From CAVRGQ01 sp963720785 (GTDB lineage Bacteria; Actinomycetota; Acidimicrobiia; IMCC26256; DASPTH01): 64,000 nt of DNA. This document shows, one piece after another, positions 46,673 to 58,742 of the stretch. A program made the translations under genes and the position numbers. Every line of letters begins with the position of its first letter. The stretch's first letter is position 1. The stretch covers positions 620,001 to 684,000 of the forward strand of contig CAVRGQ010000005.1 in NCBI GenBank assembly GCA_963720785.1. The letters are read 5' to 3'. The notes below the pieces were generated by a model, which saw nothing but the letters and a program-made list of their open reading frames with translations, was not told the origin of the DNA and ran no database searches.

Positions 46673-48114
46673 GGCTGGCACTCTCCCACGTACTGCTGGA
46701 CCAACTCGGTGAAGCGGGCGTCGTCGGTTTTGGTCGTGCTGTCGCCCCACTCGAGGTCGACGACCTCGGGGTCGAGGGCCATCTTCCCGCCCGCGCACCG
46801 GGCGAGCGCGAAGGGCGCGCCGTCGCCGATCAGGCCCGCGGCGAAGTGGTTGCGGTCGTAGAGGAGGTCGGACGCGGCGTCGACGCGCTCCTGCTCGGGC
46901 GAGGTGATCCCACCCACGTCGCACACGGTGAACGTGGCGGTCTTGGCGACCACCGCGGTCTCGACGCCGCCCGGTGGCATCCGCGCGGCCCAGTGGTCGA
47001 GCGCGGCGGCGATCTCGTCGGTGTCGCTCGGATCGTCGCCCCGGAACGCGGCGCGCACGCACTCGGTGCCATCGGCACGCGTGAAGGCGCGGTACGCGTC
47101 GCCGCCCCAGCCGTTCGCCGCTTCCAGCGCGGTGGCGAGGTCGATGCGCGGCGCCAACATCATGTAGAGGCTGTAGGCCCCCCACACGTCGGGATCGCCG
47201 ACCGCCTTCTCCCCCGTGGCGAGCTTCGGCGTGGCGACGGCGAGCGGCTGCTCGCGCCAGTGCGTTGCCACGGGGTCGATCACCTGTTCCTCGGTGCGCG
47301 GCAGCGTACGGAAGAGCTGGTCGACTGCCTCGGTGCCGCGGTCGTCGATCACGAAGGTGACGAACTGCGAGCCGTAGTCGTAGGGCGCGGAGTCGTACGC
47401 CGCGAGCACCGGTGCGTCGGCGATCGCCGCGTCGGCGTCGTCGGGGACCGGCGCGCTGTCACCGGCAGCCGCGGTGTCGCCCGACGCGTCGTCGAACGCG
47501 CCGTCGAACGCGTCGTTGTAGGCGTCCTGCTCCTGCTGCGGCAGCGTGAAGAAGTAGTCGTTCTCGACGGTGGTCGCGTCGCCCTCGATCAGTGCGTCCT
47601 CGGCGAAGCTCTCCCCGGAGTCGCGCACCTCGGCGTCGAGCCGGTTCAAGTTGAAATGCTGGTCCTGCAGCGCGTGCGTGAGCTCGTGCACGATCGTGAG
47701 CTTCACATCGGTGTCGGTGAGGTCGTCGCCGCGCACGGAGAGCTTCTTCGTGTCGGGGTCGTAGAAGCCCGTGGTGGTGGTGTCGTCGATGCCGCCCTGC
47801 GCGCCGATGAGGTCGACGCCCGGCCCGATCATCCCCACCGCGCGCAGCTGCGCGGCATCGTGCTCGGCGTCGATGCGATCCTGTTTCGTGGGCTCGTCGC
47901 CCGCGTCCAGCGCCTTCACGAACGCGGCGTCGTCGAGAAAGGCGACCGCGACGGGGTGCTCGAACTTCAGGTCGCGATCCTTCTCCACGAACCGCACGTA
48001 CTCGCGCACGCGCAGATCCCACGTCGCCGGCGGCTTGGTGGCGGCCTGCGCGGCGGGAGCCGTCGCGAGCAGCAAGCCGGCGGCGAGCAGCGCTCCGAGC
48101 ACCCGTCCGATCAC
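46669..48114 (-). CDS. Exported zinc metallopeptidase (HExxH)
   Basis: 481 aa. A signal peptide (residues 1-24, VLGALLAAGLLLATAPAAQA) precedes a zincin motif HELTHALQDQHF with H143-E144-H147, and a downstream ALIEGDAT Glu that fits the third ligand. The protein is large, with about 300 further residues including an acidic stretch. It is an outside-acting protease by inference. Confidence 0.75.
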   Translation of the reverse strand: MIGRVLGALLAAGLLLATAPAAQAATKPPATWDLRVREYVRFVEKDRDLKFEHPVAVAFLDDAAFVKALDAGDEPTKQDRIDAEHDAAQLRAVGMIGPGVDLIGAQGGIDDTTTTGFYDPDTKKLSVRGDDLTDTDVKLTIVHELTHALQDQHFNLNRLDAEVRDSGESFAEDALIEGDATTVENDYFFTLPQQEQDAYNDAFDGAFDDASGDTAAAGDSAPVPDDADAAIADAPVLAAYDSAPYDYGSQFVTFVIDDRGTEAVDQLFRTLPRTEEQVIDPVATHWREQPLAVATPKLATGEKAVGDPDVWGAYSLYMMLAPRIDLATALEAANGWGGDAYRAFTRADGTECVRAAFRGDDPSDTDEIAAALDHWAARMPPGGVETAVVAKTATFTVCDVGGITSPEQERVDAASDLLYDRNHFAAGLIGDGAPFALARCAGGKMALDPEVVDLEWGDSTTKTDDARFTELVQQYVGECQP

Positions 48115-48166
48115 CGGCGCAGGTTACGCCCTGTGTCTGCGGGCGCCGCGTCGCCCGTGGAGACCG

Positions 48167-48988
48167 TCAGCGCATCTGCTCCGTCGCGCGCCAGTGCGGG
48201 AACGCGGCGCGCATGCCGCCGTCGACCACGAGGGTCTGGCCGCTCATGAAGCTCGCCATGTCGGACACGAGGAACACGAGCGGCGCGGCAATCTCGCCGG
48301 CCACCCCGGCCCGCCCGAGCGGCGCGCCGTCGGCCTTGGCGTTCGCGTCGGGGTCCATGCCCTGCGCCGCGTGGGTGGCGGCCATGCGCGGGGTGTTGAT
48401 CATGTCGGGCGCGACACCGTTGATGCGGATGCCGTACTGCCCCCACTCGTGGGCCATCGTCCGCACCAGGTCCATGAGCCCGGCCTTGGCCGCGCCGTAC
48501 GACGCATGGTTCGGCGCGCCGTAGAGACCGCTGACCGACGCGACGACGGCGATGCGCCCGCCGCGCCCCTGCTCGATCATGCGGCGGCCCGCCGCGCGCG
48601 ACACGTAGAAGTGCTGGGTGAGGTTGCGGCGCAGGTCGAGCTCCCAGTCGTCGTCGGTCATGTCGACGATCGGGCACCATCCCGCGGTGCCGACCATGTT
48701 GATCAGCACCTCGAGCCCGCCGAGCGCGTCGGCCGCGCCGTTGACGATGGCCTCGCAGTCTTCGCGCTTGGTGACATCGCCGGAGAAGGCGGCGGACTTC
48801 ACGCCGAGCGCCTCGATCTCGGCCTGCGTGGCCTTGGCGCGATCGAGATCGAGGTCGGCGACCGCGACGTCGGCGCCGGCCTGCGCCAGGATCAGCGCAC
48901 TCTCACGGCCGATGCCGTATCCCCCGCCCACGACGAGCGCGGGCTTGCCGCGCAGTCCCAGCAGGTCGGTCAGGTGCTGCTCGCTCAT
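48167..48988 (-). CDS. Short-chain dehydrogenase/reductase
   Basis: 273 aa. Nucleotide motif GGGYGIG (residues 21-27), NAG-like NMVGTAG, catalytic Ser in VSG and Y-x3-K in SYGAAKAG. Classical SDR; the substrate is not evident. It lies in a same-strand run with the HAD and acs genes. Confidence 0.9.
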   Translation of the reverse strand: MSEQHLTDLLGLRGKPALVVGGGYGIGRESALILAQAGADVAVADLDLDRAKATQAEIEALGVKSAAFSGDVTKREDCEAIVNGAADALGGLEVLINMVGTAGWCPIVDMTDDDWELDLRRNLTQHFYVSRAAGRRMIEQGRGGRIAVVASVSGLYGAPNHASYGAAKAGLMDLVRTMAHEWGQYGIRINGVAPDMINTPRMAATHAAQGMDPDANAKADGAPLGRAGVAGEIAAPLVFLVSDMASFMSGQTLVVDGGMRAAFPHWRATEQMR

Positions 48989-49017
48989 TGCTCGGTCCCC
49001 CCGAAGTTCGGTGTTGC

Positions 49018-49524
49018 TCAGTCGTAATAGCCGGAGTGGAAGTACACGGTGGGCACTCCCTCGGTGCGGAACATGTCGACGTTGCGGCGGTCGTCCTCGA
49101 TCGCGAGGCGCAGCTCGAAGCCGTAGGCGCGCAGCTCCCACACCGACGCCTGCTTGAAGTCGCGGGCCATCTCGTAGTCGCCCCACGGGCGCATGAGCAG
49201 GACGTCCCAGCGGATCTTGTAACGGCGCAGCCAGGCCTCGGTGAGGTGGTGCACCCGCTCGGGTCGCGCGGTGAGGAGGACGACGCGCAGGTCGCGGTCG
49301 AGGTGGTCGAGGAGCACCTTGACCTCCTCGATCACGGGGTCGTCGCCGCACGCCTCGAAGAAGGCGTTCCAGTTGCGCCGCGGTGCCTCGAGGTAGTGCT
49401 GGCGACCGGCCGCGTCGGACAGCACACCGTCGATGTCGACGACGACTGCGGGGCCGGGCGCGATCGGGCCGCTGTGCCAGGTCCAGTGCTCGGGCACCGC
49501 GGCGAGATCGTTGGGTGGGGTCAC
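49018..49524 (-). CDS. HAD-superfamily phosphatase
   Basis: 168 aa from GTG. Motif I DIDGVLSD (D30, D32), motif II LLTARP, motif III DFKQ, motif IV AIEDDRRN. It resembles the 3'-phosphatase domain of polynucleotide kinases. It starts 4 bp after the acs stop. Confidence 0.8.
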   Translation of the reverse strand: MTPPNDLAAVPEHWTWHSGPIAPGPAVVVDIDGVLSDAAGRQHYLEAPRRNWNAFFEACGDDPVIEEVKVLLDHLDRDLRVVLLTARPERVHHLTEAWLRRYKIRWDVLLMRPWGDYEMARDFKQASVWELRAYGFELRLAIEDDRRNVDMFRTEGVPTVYFHSGYYD

Positions 49525-49528
49525 GTCG

Positions 49529-51496
<1,968 letters not shown>

Positions 51497-51546
51497 CGCC
51501 GATTCCCCCGTGGTGAGCAGTGCGCGGGTCAGGCTACCCCCGCGGC

Positions 51547-52717
51547 TCAGCCGTCGAATTCGAGGACTCGGTGGGCCCCGAGCCCCGACGGGTCGGTGAG
51601 CGCCGAGCCTTCCGACACGCGACTGCGGTGCCGCAGGGCCGCGAGGTCGGCGACGTGGGCGCGAGCATCCCACTCGGCGCGCGCGGGTCGCGACGAGAGC
51701 GTCGAGACCGAGGGCGCGCAGCCACTGCGCTTGCGTGATGTCGGTGCGCAGCGCGAATCCGGCGCGGGTGGCCGCGTGGACGAGGAACTCCACGGGCACG
51801 TCGGCGGTGATGTCCTGCGTGCCCGGGGCGTCGAGGGGCACGCCCCCGCGCTCGTGGGCGCGGAAGGTGCGCAGCCAACCGGCCTGGCCCCGCGCCGCGA
51901 GCTCCGCGCCGCTCGCGGCGTAGTCGACGACGAGCACCCGTCCCCGGCGCAGGAGCGCAGCCGCGCCGTGGAGCCACGCAACCACCGGGGTGGGCACGGG
52001 CAGGCGGGTGCCGGTGGGCACGTCGCCTGCGGCCACGAGATCGGCCTCGGCCGCGAGGTGCTCGGCCGCGGGCAGCACGCTCTCCACGAAGCCTTCACCG
52101 TCGTGGCCGACCCGGATCTCGCTCCAACCGCCGGCGGTGCGCTCGACCAGGCGGAACGGCAGGTTGTCGAGCAACTCGTTCGCGAGCACCACCCCGTCGA
52201 CGTGGATCGAGGGGAGGTCGTCGAGCGCGGTGACGATCGGCCCGATCCCGGTGACCGGCACGAGATCGGGCGACGACGGATCGTCGGGGTCGGGGATGCC
52301 CGGGCCCAGCGCCTCGTCGAACGGCTCGACGGTCAGGAGTTCGCGCTGCGCAGCACGCAACGCCTCGGAGCGTTCCACGAGGACGTAGCGCAGTGCCGGT
52401 GCGCAGTCGGGCGCCGCGGCGAGGACGTCGGCGGCGAGCCGACCCCGCCCCGCGCCGGCCTCGACCACGACGAACGGGTCGGGGCGGCCAAGCTCCTCCC
52501 ACACGCGGTCGAGGTAACGGGCGACCAGCGCGCCGAAGAGCTGCCCGACTTCCGGGCTGGTGACGAAGTCGGCACCGGCGCGCCCCGCGCCGTGCCCGGA
52601 AGAGAAGAACCCGCCGTCGCCGTAGAGCGCCACCTCGACGAACGCGTCGAACGGCAGCGGCCCCTCACGGTGGATCCGCTCGACCAGGTGCTGCTCGAGC
52701 TCCGCCGATTCGTTCAC
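51547..52717 (-). CDS. SAM-dependent methyltransferase, MidA/NDUFAF7 family; frame broken once
   Basis: About 389 aa after repair. The SAM site is VVEAGAGRGRLAADVL and GVVLANELLDNLPFRLV is the family signature. NDUFAF7 methylates an arginine of the complex I 49-kDa subunit (NuoD homologue). The frame shifts at about 51676-51685 in a CG-repeat: ALVATRA, then AEWDARAHVADLAALRHRSR. It starts 83 bp downstream of nuoN on the same strand, which fits a complex I role. Confidence 0.8.
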
Positions 52718-52737
52718 GCGACGAGCATTCCACGCAC

Positions 52738-52780
52738 GTTGCGTCAGGAGACTCGCTCATACCGGGTTTGGTGACGCAAC
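52738..52780. repeat. Palindrome with TTGCGTCA arms after nuoN
   Basis: 9-bp arms GTTGCGTCA (52738-52746) and TGACGCAAC (52772-52780), 20 bp after the nuoN stop and before the methyltransferase. It resembles the palindrome at 5795-5841 and may act as the nuo terminator. Confidence 0.5.
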
Positions 52781-52799
52781 TTCGGAGCGAGGGGGAGGG

Positions 52800-54257
52800 T
52801 CAACCTGCAAAGGCCCACTCGCCGATGCGGGCGAAGATCTGCGGGTACACGCCGCCGACGATGACGAGGGCCGTGCAGAGACCGATGGCGACGTTGAGAC
52901 CGAGCGGCGTTCGGGTCTCGCGCACGGTGTCGTCGATCGGGTCGTGGAACCACATCTTGCGGGCGACGGTGGCGTAGTAGAAGAACGCCACCACCGAGCC
53001 GAGCGCCGCGATCACCCCGAGCACCGTGGCCGCGGGTGTGTTGGCCTCGAGCACCGCTCGGAACATCACGAACTTGGCGAACCAGCCGGCGAACGGCGGG
53101 ATGCCGGCCAGCGAGAACAGGAAGATCGTCATGGTGATCGCCAGGCCGGGGGCGGTCTTGCCGAGGCCCGAGTAGCTGTCGATCTCGCCGGAGCCGGTGC
53201 GCCGGGCGACGGCGATCACGCAGGCGAAGGCACCGAGGTTCATCACCGCGTAGATGCTGAGGTAGATCACGACCGCCTGCAGCGACACCTCGCGGGCGTT
53301 GTACGCGACCGCGAGCGGCACGAGGATGAAACCACCCTGCGCGATCGACGAGTACGCGAGCAGGCGCACGATGTTCGTCTGCTTCAGCGCGACCAGGTTG
53401 CCGTAGATGATCGACGCGGCGGCGAGGAACCAGATGACCGGCTCCCACGCGTCCTTCGCCGGGAAGAACCCGAACGCGATGATCGTGAGCAGACCGACGA
53501 AGCCACCGGCCTTCGACGCCACCGACAGGAAGGCGGTGACCGGGGTAGGGGCGCCCTGGTAGGTGTCGGGCGTCCAGAAGTGGAACGGCACCGCGCTCAC
53601 CTTGAAGGCGAAGCCGCCGATGGTGAGGAAGACCGCCACCGCGAAGAGCGGCGTGACCTCGTGGAAGCGGCTGTAGCGGAAGATGCTGCTCAGCAGCGTG
53701 GCGCCGGTCTCGCCGTACACCAGCGACATGCCGTAGAGCATGATCGCCGATGACAGCACGCCGATGATGAGGTACTTGATCGCGGCTTCGTTCGACTTGC
53801 TGTCGTGCTTGCGCCACGCCGCCAGCACGATGGTGGGGATCGTGATCGTCTCGAGGGCGACGAAGATCGAGATGAGGTCGCGCGACGACGCCATCACCAA
53901 CATGCCGAGCACCGACGTGAGCATCAGGACCCAGAATTCGCCCTGGTGATAGTCGCCGTCGACGATGTAGTCGGTGGCGAGCAGGATCGTGATGTAGGTG
54001 ACGACCAGGAAGAAGCCCTGCATCGCGAGCGCGTAGTTGTCGACCACGAATGCGCCGTCGAACATCGAGCGCGTCGCACCGTCGTTGACGAGCGTGAGCA
54101 CGGGGATGAGCGCGCCGAGCACACCCAGCGCCGCAATGCGCGGGACGATCGTGCACGCGTGCTCGGGCCAGATCAGATCGACGACGAGCGCGATCAGGAT
54201 CGTCGCCGTGAGAACGATCTCCGGCGCGATCGCATGGAAGTCGACGTTCGGGTTCAC
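52800..54257 (-). CDS. nuoN: NADH-quinone oxidoreductase subunit N
   Basis: 485 aa, 14 membrane helices, antiporter-like subunit. The broken helix region includes YLIIGVLSSAIMLYGMS and VSAVPFHFWTPDTYQGAPTP. GTG start overlapping nuoM (GTGA). Last gene of the operon. Confidence 0.96.
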   Translation of the reverse strand: MNPNVDFHAIAPEIVLTATILIALVVDLIWPEHACTIVPRIAALGVLGALIPVLTLVNDGATRSMFDGAFVVDNYALAMQGFFLVVTYITILLATDYIVDGDYHQGEFWVLMLTSVLGMLVMASSRDLISIFVALETITIPTIVLAAWRKHDSKSNEAAIKYLIIGVLSSAIMLYGMSLVYGETGATLLSSIFRYSRFHEVTPLFAVAVFLTIGGFAFKVSAVPFHFWTPDTYQGAPTPVTAFLSVASKAGGFVGLLTIIAFGFFPAKDAWEPVIWFLAAASIIYGNLVALKQTNIVRLLAYSSIAQGGFILVPLAVAYNAREVSLQAVVIYLSIYAVMNLGAFACVIAVARRTGSGEIDSYSGLGKTAPGLAITMTIFLFSLAGIPPFAGWFAKFVMFRAVLEANTPAATVLGVIAALGSVVAFFYYATVARKMWFHDPIDDTVRETRTPLGLNVAIGLCTALVIVGGVYPQIFARIGEWAFAG

Positions 54258-55813
54258 CCCAGCCCCAGCGCCCTGGTCATTCCGTTCACCAACTGGGTCA
54301 CGGGCAGGTCGGTCATCTTGAAGAGGAGCTGCGGGTAGATGCCGAGCGCCACGATGAGGACCAGGAGGGGCGCGAACGCGATCCACTCCTCGGTGTGGAG
54401 GTCGTGGATGTGCGCCTCGGCGAACTCGGGCTTGGGTGTGCCCATGGCGACCCGCTGGAACATCCAGAGCAGGTAGCCCGCGGCGAGCACGGTGCCGATG
54501 GCCGAGATCACCATGAAGGTGCGGTACGTGGCGAGGGTGCCGTCCATGCCGTTCCACAGACCGAACGGCAGCTTGGGCTCGTAGGTCGACAGGATCGCCG
54601 GGAACTCACCCCAGAAGCCGGCGAGACCGGGCAGTCCCAACGAGGCCATGGCCGAGAAGCCGAGCAGCCAGCCGAGCTTCGGCGCCTGGGTGAGGATGCC
54701 ACCGAGGCGGCTGATCTCGCGGGTGCCGTAGCGCTCCTGCACCGAACCGGCGAGGAAGAAGAGCATGCCGGTGATGAGACCGTGCGCCACCATGCCGAAC
54801 ACGGCGGCGTTGATGCCGAAGTCGGTGAGGGTCGCGATGCCGAGCATCACGAAGCCCATGTGGGCCACCGACGAGAAGGCGATCAGGCGCTTCATGTCGC
54901 GCTGGGCGAGACAGCAGAGCGCGCCGTAGATGATGCCGATCACCGCGAGCAGGCCGATCCACGGGGCCCACGACTGCGCGGCCGAGGGCAGCATCGGCAG
55001 CGCGATGCGGATGAAGCCGTAGGTGCCGAGCTTCAGCATGACCGCGGCCAGCAGCACCGAGCCCACCGTGGGCGCCTCGGTGTGGGCGTCGGGGAGCCAG
55101 GTGTGGAACGGGAACATCGGCACCTTGATGGCGAAGCCGAGGAACATGCCGCCGAAGATCAGCAGCTGCGTGCCGTGCACGATGCCGTCGCCGTGGAGAT
55201 GTGTGAGCGTGACCATGTCGAAGGTGTGCACCTTCGACAGGAAGTACAGGGCCAGGAAGCTCAGCAGCATGAAGGCCGAGCCGAACATGGTGAAGAGGAA
55301 GAACTTGATCGACGCGTACTCGCGGTTGGGACCGCCCCACACGCCGATCATGAAGAACATCGGCAGCAGCACGAGCTCGAAGAAGATGAAGAACAGGATG
55401 AGGTCCTGCGCCACGAACGTGCCGATCATGCCCGTCTCGAGGAGGAGCATCAGGGCGAAGAGCCCCTTCGGGTTGTGCGGCTCGGGGAAGTGGTTCCAGG
55501 AGTAGATCACGCAGCAGACGGTGACCAGCATGGTGAGCAGGACGAGCGGCAGCGAGATGCCGTCGATGCCCACGTGGTACCGGCTGTTGATGACCTTGAT
55601 CCACTCCTCGTTCGCAGTGAACTGGAGCTTCCCGCTGTCGAGGTTGAAGTTGGCCAGGATGCCGATGCCCACTGCGGCGGTCACGAGGGTCGTGAGCAAG
55701 GTCACGACCTTGATCAGACCCTCCTCCGCCTTCGGGATCAGCAGCACGATCGCCATGCCCACCAGCGGCAGGAACACCGCCAGCGTCAGGGCCCAGCTGT
55801 CGAACCAGTCCAT
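54254..55813 (-). CDS. nuoM: NADH-quinone oxidoreductase subunit M
   Basis: 519 aa proton-pumping subunit; LPDAHTEAPTVGSVLLAAVM and PMFPFHTWLP mark the family. It follows nuoL by 19 bp. Confidence 0.97.
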   Translation of the reverse strand: MDWFDSWALTLAVFLPLVGMAIVLLIPKAEEGLIKVVTLLTTLVTAAVGIGILANFNLDSGKLQFTANEEWIKVINSRYHVGIDGISLPLVLLTMLVTVCCVIYSWNHFPEPHNPKGLFALMLLLETGMIGTFVAQDLILFFIFFELVLLPMFFMIGVWGGPNREYASIKFFLFTMFGSAFMLLSFLALYFLSKVHTFDMVTLTHLHGDGIVHGTQLLIFGGMFLGFAIKVPMFPFHTWLPDAHTEAPTVGSVLLAAVMLKLGTYGFIRIALPMLPSAAQSWAPWIGLLAVIGIIYGALCCLAQRDMKRLIAFSSVAHMGFVMLGIATLTDFGINAAVFGMVAHGLITGMLFFLAGSVQERYGTREISRLGGILTQAPKLGWLLGFSAMASLGLPGLAGFWGEFPAILSTYEPKLPFGLWNGMDGTLATYRTFMVISAIGTVLAAGYLLWMFQRVAMGTPKPEFAEAHIHDLHTEEWIAFAPLLVLIVALGIYPQLLFKMTDLPVTQLVNGMTRALGLG

Positions 55814-55832
55814 CGAAGTGATTCCCCTCGAC

Positions 55833-57905
55833 TCAGATGTTTGCGATCAGGAGCAGCAGAGCGAGAAGCCCCACCACTGCGAACATGTAGAGCGCGTACC
55901 GCTGCACTCGTCCCGCCTGGAAGTACCGCAGGAGACCACCACTCTCGGCGGTGACCTCGGCCGTCCCGTTGACCGCGCCGTCGACGACCTTGCGGTCGAG
56001 GACGGCGTAGGTCCACTCGCCGGTCACCTTGGCGCCCTTGCCCGCGCCGTTCACCACCGCGTCGATCACGTGCTGGTTGACCCAGTAACAACCCCGCGCG
56101 ATGCCGCCACGGATCGAAGCGACGATGACGTTCTCGTAGAGGACGTCCAGGTAGTACTTGTTGACGAGGAACTGGTACCCGGCGTTGGCGACCTTGTTGC
56201 GCTGCGTGAGGCCGTTGAGCTTGCCGAGCTCCTCACGCTTGAAGAAGAAGAACGCGACCACGCCGATGCCGATGACGGCGACCGACAGCGAGATGGCTGC
56301 CTTGGGATAGTCGAACCCGGGGTGCACCAGCTCGGGGAACGCGACCCGCGGCTCGACCCAGTCGGCGAACTTCTCCACGTGGATCGCGGCGGCGTTGAGC
56401 AGGCCGGCGAGCGTCGCGAAGACCGCAAGGATGATGAGCGGCACCGTGATCGCCGGCTCCGACTCGTGCGGGTGGCCGTGGCCGCGGTACTCACCGAAGA
56501 AGGTGAGGTAGACGCAGCGGGTCATGTAGGCCGCGGTGAGGAAGGCGCCGACGAGACCGACGATCAGGAAGAAGTCGTACCCCGATTTTCCGGCGGTGAC
56601 GAGGATCTCGTCCTTCGACCAGAAGCCCGCGAACGGGAAGATGCCCGCAAGCGCCAGGGTGCCGACGATGAACGTCCAGAACGTGATCGGCATGAACTTG
56701 CGCAGGCCGCCCATGTCCTTCTTCATGTCGAAGGAGTGGTGCGACCCCGAGTGGCTCACGGAGCCGGCGCCGAGGAAGAGCAGCGCCTTGAAGAAGGCGT
56801 GGGTGAAGAGGTGGAACACCGCCGCGACCCAGGCACCGGAGCCGAGCGCCATCACCATGTAGCCGAGCTGGCTGATGGTGGAGTAGGCCAGCACCTTCTT
56901 GATGTCGTCCTGCACGAACGCGAGCAGCGCACCGATGATGATCGTGATGCCGCCGATCAGCACCATGAAGTTGACGCCGCCGTTGCCGATCGAGAACCCG
57001 TTCCAGAACACCGGGTAGAGGCGGGCGCCGAGGTACACGCCGGCGACGACCATGGTGGCGGCGTGGATCAGCGCGGACACCGGGGTGGGACCGGCCATCG
57101 CGTCGGGGAGCCAGGTGTGGAGCGGGAACTGGCCGCTCTTGCCGATGATCGCGACCATGAGGCACGACGCGGCCACGAGCAGCATGCCGTGGTCGGCGCG
57201 GGGGCTCAGCGAGTAGGCGTTGATGCGGCCGATGTCGAAGCTGCCGGCGGCCCAGAACAACACCGACACACCGAGGATCAGGCCGATGTCGCCGGTACGC
57301 GTGGTGAAGAAGGCCTTGAGCGCGGCCTTGCTGTTGGCGCCCTCCTCCCACCAGTGGCCGATGAGCGCGAAGGAACAGAGGCCGACGCCCTCCCAGCCGA
57401 GCATCAGCATCAGGGTGTTGTCGGCGACGACGAGGGTGAACATCGCGGCCGAGAACAGGCTCAGCATCGCGTAGTAGTGCGTGTAGCGGATGTCGTTGTG
57501 GAGGTAGGCCGTGCTGTAGATGTGCACGAGCAGCGAGATCAGCGAGACGACGAAGAGCATCATCACCGCGAGGCCGTCCATGCGGATGCCCACGCCGAAG
57601 TCGATGCCGTGGTTCGAGAACCACGTGATGTGGTGCAGCACGGGCTCGACGACGGGCTTCGCCTCGCCGCCCTCGTTGGCCACGATGCTGCGGCCGAGGG
57701 CCCGCAGGCCCTCCGACTTGCCACCCGTCGCGGTCTCGACGCGGTCGATCCACTGGTAGACGGCGACGCACGACAGCACGAACGACGCACCGAGCGCCGT
57801 GATGCCGATGGCCGCACCCTTGGTGGGGATCTTCTTCCCGAAGAACAGGATCAGGAAGAACGAGACCGCAGGGATCGCGGGGATGATCCAGGCGTTGTCC
57901 AACAC
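55833..57905 (-). CDS. nuoL: NADH-quinone oxidoreductase subunit L
   Basis: 690 aa from GTG. LPDAMAGPTPVSALIHAATM and the long C-terminal helix region are present. The distal pumping subunit. It follows nuoK by 7 bp. Confidence 0.97.
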   Translation of the reverse strand: MLDNAWIIPAIPAVSFFLILFFGKKIPTKGAAIGITALGASFVLSCVAVYQWIDRVETATGGKSEGLRALGRSIVANEGGEAKPVVEPVLHHITWFSNHGIDFGVGIRMDGLAVMMLFVVSLISLLVHIYSTAYLHNDIRYTHYYAMLSLFSAAMFTLVVADNTLMLMLGWEGVGLCSFALIGHWWEEGANSKAALKAFFTTRTGDIGLILGVSVLFWAAGSFDIGRINAYSLSPRADHGMLLVAASCLMVAIIGKSGQFPLHTWLPDAMAGPTPVSALIHAATMVVAGVYLGARLYPVFWNGFSIGNGGVNFMVLIGGITIIIGALLAFVQDDIKKVLAYSTISQLGYMVMALGSGAWVAAVFHLFTHAFFKALLFLGAGSVSHSGSHHSFDMKKDMGGLRKFMPITFWTFIVGTLALAGIFPFAGFWSKDEILVTAGKSGYDFFLIVGLVGAFLTAAYMTRCVYLTFFGEYRGHGHPHESEPAITVPLIILAVFATLAGLLNAAAIHVEKFADWVEPRVAFPELVHPGFDYPKAAISLSVAVIGIGVVAFFFFKREELGKLNGLTQRNKVANAGYQFLVNKYYLDVLYENVIVASIRGGIARGCYWVNQHVIDAVVNGAGKGAKVTGEWTYAVLDRKVVDGAVNGTAEVTAESGGLLRYFQAGRVQRYALYMFAVVGLLALLLLIANI

Positions 57906-57912
57906 GTCGAGA

Positions 57913-58212
57913 TCAGCCCTTCAACTGGTCGGCCTGGTCGAGGTCGACGCTGCGAGAGTTCCGGTAGATGAGGAGCACGATCGCGAGGCCGACACCGACC
58001 TCGGCGGCGGCGATCGTGATGATGAAGAGCGAGAACACCTGGCCCGTGACGTTCGACCGGAAGGCCGAGAACGCCACCAGGTTGATGTTCACCGCGTTCA
58101 GCATCAGCTCGATGCTCATGAGCACGAGCACGGCGTTCTTGCGCGCCAGTACTCCATAGAGACCGGTGCAGAAGAGGAACGCGCCGAGGATCAGGAAGTT
58201 GTTGAGCGTCAC
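57913..58212 (-). CDS. nuoK: NADH-quinone oxidoreductase subunit K
   Basis: 99 aa, three helices; MSIELMLNAVNINLVAFS contains the family Glu residue. It lies 3 bp after nuoJ. Confidence 0.97.
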   Translation of the reverse strand: MTLNNFLILGAFLFCTGLYGVLARKNAVLVLMSIELMLNAVNINLVAFSAFRSNVTGQVFSLFIITIAAAEVGVGLAIVLLIYRNSRSVDLDQADQLKG

Positions 58213-58215
58213 TGC

Positions 58216-58740
58216 TCAGTCCCTCCGCGCGATCACGACGGCGCCCACGAGCGCGGCCAGCAGGAGCATGGAGACGACTTCGAACGGCACGAGGTAGTTG
58301 CGGAACATGGAGTCCGCGATGTTCGCGGGGCTGCCCGCGGCCAACAACTTCGCAGTGGGCTTGACCTGGTCGTTGCCGTAGGCGTCGATCAGCAGCGCGG
58401 TGAGCACGCCGAAGAGGAACAGCGACACGACACCGGCGGCGAAGCGCTGGCTGTTGTCGAGCGGGCCGTCGGGCCGCATCGGCGCACGAGTGAGCATGAT
58501 GCCGAAGAGGAAGAGGATGACGATGGCGCCGATGTAGATGAGCACCTGCACCCAGGCCACGAACTCGGCGACCAGCAGGATGTACTGGGCGGCCGCGCCC
58601 GCGAGCACGACCACGAGGTACAGCGCGGCGTGCACGACGTTCTGCGACCGGACGACGCCGATCGCGGCGACGACCATGACGACGGCGAGGATCCAGAACG
58701 CCACCGTCTGGGCCACCATGGTGGAGAGCACGAAGGGCAT
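58216..58740 (-). CDS. nuoJ: NADH-quinone oxidoreductase subunit J
   Basis: 174 aa from ATG at 58740 (MPFVLSTMVAQTVAFWIL), five helices, with AAQYILLVAEFVAWVQVLIY. It starts 2 bp after nuoI. Confidence 0.96.
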   Translation of the reverse strand: MPFVLSTMVAQTVAFWILAVVMVVAAIGVVRSQNVVHAALYLVVVLAGAAAQYILLVAEFVAWVQVLIYIGAIVILFLFGIMLTRAPMRPDGPLDNSQRFAAGVVSLFLFGVLTALLIDAYGNDQVKPTAKLLAAGSPANIADSMFRNYLVPFEVVSMLLLAALVGAVVIARRD

Positions 58741-58742
58741 GG

